A stretch of DNA of 6,004 bases. It comes from Candidatus Woesearchaeota archaeon. Its GTDB lineage: Archaea > Nanobdellota > Nanobdellia > Woesearchaeales > JACQNA01. Position 1 is the stretch's first letter. Every line of letters starts with the position of its first letter. The position numbers and the translations under genes are program-made. Shown piece after piece: positions 1 through 5,144 of the stretch. Location of the stretch: contig JACQNA010000067.1 in NCBI GenBank assembly GCA_016203335.1, forward strand, positions 1 to 6,004, in the 5' to 3' direction. The notes below the pieces were generated by a model, which did no database searches, was not told the origin of the DNA, and saw nothing but the letters and a program-made list of their open reading frames with translations.

Positions 1-453
1 ATGCAGCCGCAGAACAGCCTGATTGTCAGCTTGGCAACCGGCTGCCTGCCGGGAGTGATTTATAATCTCGATAAAGCGCGGCAGATTGAGTGCACCTATG
101 CCTACTGCCTGGAGAACAATGTGGAGCAGGGAATCCCTTCATTTGCCTGCACCTCTGTCAGAAGCTCCTCCTGGTGTAAGTATGTCTATGGAGAGATCTT
201 CCGCGTGATTTCGCCATTGGCGATGGCAGACTACATGCTCAGCCAGATTAAGGAATTGCTCAGCGATCCCATTGGCTTGGTAAGTGCAGTCAGCTGCGAG
301 GTATTTCCACCATTTTCCAACACGCTCACTCAGGTGTGCACCAAAGCAAGTTACATTTCCGTGTTCACTGATGTCATGAACTCCATCCGCACTTTCCGCA
401 ATTTCAACTTCCAGAAGGAGGTAGACGTGTGCAGTCTGCTGAAGAAAGAATGA
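1..453 (+). CDS. C-terminal part of a large Cys-rich surface protein (5' end outside window)
   Basis: An open frame runs from the first base to TGA at 451-453, giving 150 residues. The ATG at position 1 is probably an internal Met: there is no room to see a ribosome-binding site, no signal peptide follows, and the sequence begins in mid-domain. Eight cysteines (residues 15, 31, 36, 50, 59, 99, 113, 144) are spread evenly, an even number compatible with disulfides in an extracellular domain. Segments such as 'CLPGVIYNLDKARQIEC' and 'WCKYVYGEIF' resemble, from memory, the C-terminal end of very long uncharacterised proteins in DPANN archaea (Woesearchaeota and relatives). There the same region precedes a gene like the next one here. 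No catalytic motif is recognised and no function is assigned. The last 25 bases overlap gene 2, so the two are co-transcribed and probably translationally coupled. Confidence is high that this is coding, moderate for the family placement. Confidence 0.85.
   Translation: MQPQNSLIVSLATGCLPGVIYNLDKARQIECTYAYCLENNVEQGIPSFACTSVRSSSWCKYVYGEIFRVISPLAMADYMLSQIKELLSDPIGLVSAVSCEVFPPFSNTLTQVCTKASYISVFTDVMNSIRTFRNFNFQKEVDVCSLLKKE
415..422 (+). promoter_or_regulatory. Shine-Dalgarno site for gene 2 (AAGGAGGT)
   Basis: AAGGAGGT is a near-perfect complement to the 16S rRNA 3' end. It ends six bases before the GTG at 429. It lies inside the coding sequence of gene 1 (codons for K-E-V) and is the main reason to prefer GTG 429 over ATG 450 as the start of gene 2. 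ATG 450 is preceded only by a weak GAAGAAAG stretch. Confidence 0.7.
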
Positions 454-3400
454 ACAAAAAGATATACCGCTGGAATATTGCATGGACTGTCCTAGTCATC
501 ACTATCGGCATCACCGCCGTCTTCAGCCAGTACCTCCTGTCTGTTAGCAGGCTGCAGCAGCCTGTTCTGGAATCCCCGGAGCAGGTCAATGGGGTTAATG
601 TGTATTATTTCAGCATTCCGGAATCGAAGTATGGTGGGTATACGAGCAGTACAACAGGCATCACTGTACCGGATACTATTCAAACAAAAACGGTCGTCCT
701 ACATGAGACATCAAGTGGGCTCTCTGACCCCAAGAGCCGTTTGAAGCCTGATGATCCCGTGAGCGTTAAACTCGTTGATAAATATGGAAGAACATATTAC
801 CATACTACTGATGCGGAAACAGCCTCAGCGATCAACACATTTCAGAGACCTCCTAGCAATGATCCTCTTGTCCCCAGCGTATCTGCGCATGCTATTGTCA
901 GCAGAAATGGAGATATCTTCCTTGCTGTTGGCGAAGGCAGTACCACGCCGCTTTTGGAATTAGGAAAACCTACTTATCACTCAATGTCATACGGAAACAC
1001 CAACTTTGGAGTAGAAGTAGCGCGGTCCGATACTGAAGTTAAGGCAAACAGCCCACTTTCTGATGCTGAAAAAAGGGGGCTTGACGGCATATCCAAAATA
1101 TTTTCTGATACTCTGGGAACAGCACCAGACTACATCCCTCATCGGGTAGTCCAGGGTTCTGATCATTCTGATGGCGATGTGCCAGTTGCATACCTTACCG
1201 GAGCACCTGTTTCTGCGCTGCCTGTCCAGCCCCTAGTAATTCCAGCCCAAGATACTGCTTCACCACCAGCGCGGCAGGATACCTTGCCGCAGGGCTCGCC
1301 GCAGGCAGCGCCAGAGGCGCGCATAGGCGCCACAGAATCCATTATCGTTAGGCCAAACAGCATAACTGAGCAGGAATACCGGTTCAATTTTGATAAGAGT
1401 ATATGGGAGAAGCGCGATGATGGCGACTGGGTAGAGACCAAAACCAGTGGAAACCCGCTGGAAGCACAGCTCGCAAGGAAGAGCGGAGAGAAAGCATTTG
1501 AGAATGGTGTAAGCAGCATTGTTGTTTACACCCGTCAGGAAAACGGGTGGTTTCCGGGAACAGCAAGCAGCGTGCAGATCGGCGACAGGGTGTATTCTGG
1601 CGGCGAACTAAAAGATACTAGCGCAGAATCCATCATCGGATATATCCAGAGCATAAGTGTGGTAACTCCTGCGCCAGCAACGCCTCCGCAGCAGCCTGCG
1701 CAGCCAAGTCAACCGCCTTCGCCTCAGGCAGGCGCTTTATCAACAGCAGATAGCCTCATGGTTGAGTCTGCTGAACTTGATAAAAAAGCAGTCTCATCCA
1801 CTGATCCGTTAGCAGATTATAACCGGGCACAGGATGTCCTCGCGCGTGTCAATGAGAATATCGCGCGGCTTGAGCAACAGGCAAGGACAGCGTCACCCGA
1901 AGAGAGACGAAGGATTGATGGTGACCTAAGTACCTTACGGCAAATACAGACAGACTTACCCTCAACAATTACTATTATCCAAGGATCAATACCGATTGCC
2001 GCATTGCCTCCAGGAATAACGAAGATTGATACCCTCGGTGGCGACTCAGTGAACATACAAGTCGATGTTGATCTCAGCGGCAATCGCCGGGTAACTGTAA
2101 AGGACAGTGCAGGGGCGGTAATTGCACGGCCAGCCAGCGGTGATACCATAAAAACTGCTCTTGACACAGTAGGAAAACAACTGGCGACAGCTCAGCCTCC
2201 TGATACCACATCTGCTGATACTGTTAATCTTGGTGATGCATTGCAGCTGCCAGCACAAGCCGGACCAGTATCTTTTGAGTTTGAGGCACAACACCCGAGT
2301 ACCTGGTCGAGCGATGCCGCTACCTTTACCTGGGACGGAAACCAATGGATTGCGGTTATCCACAGGGATTATTGGCCGGACAGCACCATACCCGCCAAAT
2401 CAATAGAGAGCGCGAGCCTTCTTAATCCGGAGATTATCAATAAAGCAAAAGAGCTGACCGAGAGTGCAGCGGAAGGAAGATATTATGTAGCTCTTGGCGC
2501 AGACAATAGCCGTTATGCACAATTTAAAATAAATCCAAATGATGTTGTGCATCTGGTTGTCGGTAAAGACGGCACGCTGCGGATTTCTGATGATAATGGT
2601 AATCCAACCGCAGTGGTATATGTTGCAAGTCCTACTGACAAGGTATATGGCGCGACAAAGGTGGAAAAATTCGATACAGAATTAACAGGAAAACAAATAA
2701 ACGATGCAAAGACCGTAGGAAGTACAGCCACTACTCCTCCTGCAACCACTCCGGTACAACCCACAGCAGGAACAGCAACACCGCCACCAGGAACTACGGT
2801 AATCAAATATGTTTACAGAGGCAATGAACAAAAACGTGCAGACCAGGTAATACTAGAAGAATATGAAATGGAGTTTGCAAGCGGAAATGATAATCCTATT
2901 GACAATCCTGAGAATTATAATGTTAAGATAGGGGGTACCTTTGCAGTGCTATATGATGGGAAGTATTATCCCGCTAACCTGTTTGGTAATGACGGAAAAC
3001 CTACAAAGACATTGTCAGATAATGACAGGATTAAGATGAGGAGCGATACTGAGATTACTATCACCAAGAAGACAACCACCGCAACTCCTCCAATACCACC
3101 AGCCCAGCCTCCCTCGCAGGTCGTTACCTCACAGCAGGGTGGAGAGGTAGATGGGAAGTCGTTTGAAGACGCATCTGCAGGCGGAACAGCAGGACCATCT
3201 GGCCCATCACTACCAGTTGCGACTCCACCGCTCCAACCCTCTACCGATGACCAGCGGAAAGCGGTCATGGCAGGAATCCTCAGCAGAGCCTTAGGCAATG
3301 TACCGGTGGAGCTCACCAGCACTGGAGAGACAGGCAGCTATACTTACACTCCTGCGGGGCAGCAGCCGATATTTATTAGGTACCAAGCTCCGCCAAGCGG

Positions 3401-5144
3401 AATACCTGACCAGGGTGAATTTATCGTCACGGGCGGCGGCGACACATTAAATGGTAAGCGGTTTGGCAGCACCGGAACTGAAAAGCAATTTTCAGGATTC
3501 TTCGGCACTGGACTAGACATTCTGGACACCTTGCGGCCTGCAAATATCTATAAGCAGGAGGGCAACACATTTTACCTACAAGACGAAAAGAGGAACTTCA
3601 AGGGAACACTGATTGTAAACACTGACCAGAATGGAAAACTGATTGCTGCCCAATACCGCCCGGATAACACCATCGACCGGCTCCAGCGCACCCTGCCCAC
3701 GGGAAAGAGGCTTGATTACCAAGCTGCCACACAAATATTACAGATCGGCGACCGGGGAGATTTTCCACTGTTCCGTGGGCAGTTGGATGTTCAGGATGAC
3801 GGCGCTCTTGTGCTCACGACGGGAGGAAAGACAAGCCTGAAGCTTACTATCACTCAAAATGCTCTTCAAAATAACTTTAAGTTAGAGGAAGGGTTTGTTC
3901 AAGTGGGTAATGAATTTCTCTCAACAAAAGCAAGTACGTATTCATCAGCAGGAACAATCGGCGAGTCCATCACGCGTGATGAGTGGAAGATTGAAGATAG
4001 CAGGAATCGGTTGCAGACAAAGCATGATATTGTACAAGTAGTTAAACGGCAAGGGTTTGGCCAGCTGGTTGACGCTGAGTTTACTATAGAAAAATGGGAG
4101 TTTGAGGGTGGTAACCCAAGTAGGAGAGAAATCTATCAGGAACGTGAACAAGGGCAGTACCAAGATATTGATAACGATCAGATATTAACAACTATTACCT
4201 TCTTTGATTCAGATGGTAAACCATCGTACTTTGCTACGATAGATCTAGAAACAAATACTCTTACATATACGCCAGAGACTCCAAATAACATCAAGCAACA
4301 GGCAGAACGCCTCTTCTTCCGCAACCGCCTCGTCACCGGGAGAACTCCATTGGGCCAGGTGAAAGGAATCCTGGACAGCGCCACCAGCGCAGCGCGGGCA
4401 GGGGAGGCAGTTTCCACCACCATCGGCATCTTCAACAAGGACTGGCGCAGATTTACCGAATCCTGGCGCTCCACTGTTGACGAGCTGTTCAGCGGCTGGG
4501 CAAGCATTGACGGAGCAACTCACCAGATGTGCGATGTCTGGACAGACCAGAGCCCGGTCAGCGTGGGATTGGGAAGAAGGGATCTCCCCTCGGCCTACAT
4601 TGCCGGTGAGCGGTACCAAAACAAAATAGTCAATGACGATGGCACCACCAGCACCGAATACCTCTACAAATATTCCTTCATGGTGGACCCGAAAGACATC
4701 GTCCTGCTCAACCTTCCCACCGAGGATAAGTTTGTGGAGTTTTCCATTGCATTGGAGGACAGGCAGAAACAGCGAGTCCTCGTCGTGCTGGATGAGGAGA
4801 ATGAGGCCAATAACCATCCCCGGCTCCGCCTGAACGGGCTTCCCCTGCATCAGGCATCTGCGGTGCCGGACAACAGGCCGTTCGATCGCATCTGCATCGT
4901 CTTTGACAACCCCGGCTCATTAGAAGGCAAATTCAAGACATTCCTTGAGGGAGATCTCACCGGCGGCGACCGCCTGCTCTGCAACAGCCTGGTGAAGTAT
5001 GATACCGAGTTCAACACCAGGGGGCCTGGCTTCCTCACCAACACCTTTGAGTTTGACATCCCGCAGGCAAGCGGCGAGCAGCAGCAGGAGCAGGGAGAGC
5101 GCAGGCCGCCAGCCAGGAGAACAGCAGGGAGGCTCCAGTCATGA
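429..5144 (+). CDS. Membrane-anchored multidomain surface protein with N-terminal Amidase_2/PGRP-like domain
   Basis: This is a 1571-residue protein starting at GTG 429 (good SD); ATG 450, in an ATGA overlap with the gene 1 stop, is the alternative and removes seven residues. Residues 17-37 form a hydrophobic signal anchor behind MNKKIYRW, with no clear cleavage site, so the rest should be extracellular. Residues about 85-252 read as an Amidase_2/peptidoglycan-recognition zinc amidase: H92, H238 and D248 as zinc ligands and E196 as catalytic Glu. Further modules are at about 298-412, 438-612 (including a charged, possibly coiled-coil stretch, 461-512), 613-764, 792-881 and 939-1285. They are split by Pro/Thr/Gln-rich linkers at 263-297, 413-437, 765-791 and 882-938. 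A C-terminal module (about 1288-1550) holds the only three cysteines (1368, 1489, 1518) and ends in a basic tail. I do not recognise the central modules. The amidase call rests on motif order and spacing alone. The family role is cleaving the MurNAc-L-Ala bond; activity here is unproven. Confidence 0.9.
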   Translation: MQSAEERMNKKIYRWNIAWTVLVITIGITAVFSQYLLSVSRLQQPVLESPEQVNGVNVYYFSIPESKYGGYTSSTTGITVPDTIQTKTVVLHETSSGLSDPKSRLKPDDPVSVKLVDKYGRTYYHTTDAETASAINTFQRPPSNDPLVPSVSAHAIVSRNGDIFLAVGEGSTTPLLELGKPTYHSMSYGNTNFGVEVARSDTEVKANSPLSDAEKRGLDGISKIFSDTLGTAPDYIPHRVVQGSDHSDGDVPVAYLTGAPVSALPVQPLVIPAQDTASPPARQDTLPQGSPQAAPEARIGATESIIVRPNSITEQEYRFNFDKSIWEKRDDGDWVETKTSGNPLEAQLARKSGEKAFENGVSSIVVYTRQENGWFPGTASSVQIGDRVYSGGELKDTSAESIIGYIQSISVVTPAPATPPQQPAQPSQPPSPQAGALSTADSLMVESAELDKKAVSSTDPLADYNRAQDVLARVNENIARLEQQARTASPEERRRIDGDLSTLRQIQTDLPSTITIIQGSIPIAALPPGITKIDTLGGDSVNIQVDVDLSGNRRVTVKDSAGAVIARPASGDTIKTALDTVGKQLATAQPPDTTSADTVNLGDALQLPAQAGPVSFEFEAQHPSTWSSDAATFTWDGNQWIAVIHRDYWPDSTIPAKSIESASLLNPEIINKAKELTESAAEGRYYVALGADNSRYAQFKINPNDVVHLVVGKDGTLRISDDNGNPTAVVYVASPTDKVYGATKVEKFDTELTGKQINDAKTVGSTATTPPATTPVQPTAGTATPPPGTTVIKYVYRGNEQKRADQVILEEYEMEFASGNDNPIDNPENYNVKIGGTFAVLYDGKYYPANLFGNDGKPTKTLSDNDRIKMRSDTEITITKKTTTATPPIPPAQPPSQVVTSQQGGEVDGKSFEDASAGGTAGPSGPSLPVATPPLQPSTDDQRKAVMAGILSRALGNVPVELTSTGETGSYTYTPAGQQPIFIRYQAPPSGIPDQGEFIVTGGGDTLNGKRFGSTGTEKQFSGFFGTGLDILDTLRPANIYKQEGNTFYLQDEKRNFKGTLIVNTDQNGKLIAAQYRPDNTIDRLQRTLPTGKRLDYQAATQILQIGDRGDFPLFRGQLDVQDDGALVLTTGGKTSLKLTITQNALQNNFKLEEGFVQVGNEFLSTKASTYSSAGTIGESITRDEWKIEDSRNRLQTKHDIVQVVKRQGFGQLVDAEFTIEKWEFEGGNPSRREIYQEREQGQYQDIDNDQILTTITFFDSDGKPSYFATIDLETNTLTYTPETPNNIKQQAERLFFRNRLVTGRTPLGQVKGILDSATSAARAGEAVSTTIGIFNKDWRRFTESWRSTVDELFSGWASIDGATHQMCDVWTDQSPVSVGLGRRDLPSAYIAGERYQNKIVNDDGTTSTEYLYKYSFMVDPKDIVLLNLPTEDKFVEFSIALEDRQKQRVLVVLDEENEANNHPRLRLNGLPLHQASAVPDNRPFDRICIVFDNPGSLEGKFKTFLEGDLTGGDRLLCNSLVKYDTEFNTRGPGFLTNTFEFDIPQASGEQQQEQGERRPPARRTAGRLQS
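477..539 (+). other. Signal anchor / transmembrane segment of gene 2
   Basis: Residues 17-37 (IAWTVLVITIGITAVFSQYLL) form one uninterrupted hydrophobic stretch, preceded by basic residues (K10, K11, R14). It is the only membrane-spanning candidate in the protein. The positive-inside rule puts the short N-terminus in the cytoplasm and the remaining roughly 1530 residues outside. No convincing AxA signal-peptidase site follows, so an uncleaved anchor is more likely than secretion. Confidence 0.75.
681..1184 (+). other. Amidase_2 / peptidoglycan-recognition-type zinc amidase domain (residues ~85-252 of gene 2)
   Basis: The motifs come in the order expected for the AmpD / T7 lysozyme / PGRP superfamily. 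A beta strand ends in the first ligand (TKTVVLHET, H92; compare IVIHHT). Next is VSAHAIVSRNGDIFLAV (compare SAHYLIDRDGTIYQLV), then YHSMSYGN (H184; compare WHAG...N), FGVEVA with E196 (compare IGIELVG, AmpD E116), a helix SDAEKRGLDGISKIF (compare the 'T.AQ..AL..L' helix), and HRVVQGSDHSDGD. In that last motif H238 and D248 are ten residues apart, the same spacing as AmpD H154 and D164. The position of AmpD Lys162 is His246 here, and the usual 'DPG' is 'DGD'. The domain length of about 168 residues fits the family. Seen: motif order, spacing and residues. Known: in the family these residues bind zinc and hydrolyse the amide between N-acetylmuramic acid and L-alanine. Inferred: this copy acts, or acted, on peptidoglycan-like substrates outside the cell. 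Confidence 0.72.
1215..1319 (+). other. Pro/Gln/Ala-rich linker 1 in gene 2
   Basis: Residues 263-297 are low-complexity and rich in Pro, Gln and Ala (for example LPQGSPQAAPEA). They separate the amidase-like domain from the next module. The DNA is markedly GC-rich: I count 45 of 60 bases G or C in 1261-1320. This is a typical flexible tether in an extracellular multidomain protein. Confidence 0.7.
1665..1739 (+). other. Pro/Gln-rich linker 2 in gene 2
   Basis: Residues 413-437 contain TPAPATPPQQPAQPSQPP, an extended Pro/Gln tether. It divides the module at residues 298-412 (with a 'W-x(6)-W' aromatic pair around SIWEKRDDGDW) from a region that begins with a charged helical stretch. No function beyond spacing is inferred. 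Confidence 0.7.
1809..1964 (+). other. Charged helical, possibly coiled-coil segment in gene 2
   Basis: Residues 461-512 are rich in Leu, Ala, Arg, Glu and Gln with heptad-like spacing (DVLARVNENIARLEQQA, then EERRRIDGDLSTLRQIQ) and no Gly until residue 498. This contrasts with the beta-rich composition of the surrounding modules. A helical hairpin or short coiled coil is likely, perhaps a stalk or oligomerisation element. The assignment is by eye only. Confidence 0.5.
2721..2801 (+). other. Pro/Thr-rich linker 3 in gene 2
   Basis: Residues 765-791 are Thr, Pro, Ala and Gly only, apart from a few residues (STATTPPATTPVQPTAG). This Thr-rich tether is a plausible site of O-glycosylation. It separates the module at 613-764, which has WDGNQW and repeated D/N-G turns, from the module at 792-881. 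Confidence 0.7.
3072..3242 (+). other. Pro/Gly-rich linker 4 in gene 2
   Basis: Residues 882-938 are a long low-complexity stretch made of Pro, Thr, Ser and Gly (ATPPIPPAQPP, then AGGTAGPSGPSLP). It contains a short island GGEVDGKSF that resembles GGGDTLNGKRF at residues 1002-1012. It precedes the large beta-rich region 939-1285. Confidence 0.65.
4290..5081 (+). other. Conserved-looking C-terminal module of gene 2 with three cysteines
   Basis: Residues about 1288-1550 begin with an amphipathic helical region (IKQQAERLFFRNRLV, then FTESWRSTVDELFSGW) and continue as a beta-rich domain. It carries Cys1368, Cys1489 and Cys1518, the only cysteines in the protein. Blocks such as TSTEYLYKYSFMVDPKD, FDRICIVFDN and LLCNSLVKY resemble, from memory, the end of large DPANN surface proteins encoded in the same position between homologues of genes 1 and 3. 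GC content and codon choice change sharply at its start. It may dock onto the partners encoded by the flanking genes; that is inference. Confidence 0.55.
5127..5132 (+). promoter_or_regulatory. Shine-Dalgarno site for gene 3 (GGGAGG)
   Basis: GGGAGG lies eight bases before ATG 5141, inside the last codons of gene 2. With the ATGA stop/start overlap it supports 5141 as the true start of gene 3, even though that start gives an unusually long N-terminal extension. Confidence 0.65.

Noticed and set aside
1..3. ATG at the first base as the true start of gene 1.
   Set aside because: No upstream sequence is visible, there is no signal peptide despite the disulfide-type composition, and the sequence appears to begin in the middle of a longer protein.
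4164..4224. Asp-rich stretch (DIDNDQ, then DSDGK) as a dockerin or EF-hand calcium loop.
   Set aside because: The full 12-residue loop pattern and paired repeat are absent; the residues fit ordinary beta-turns.
4245..4850. Open frame of 201 codons on the minus strand within gene 2.
   Set aside because: It lies opposite the C-terminal module, whose + strand translation has ordered secondary-structure and Cys patterns; the reverse translation shows no recognisable motif.
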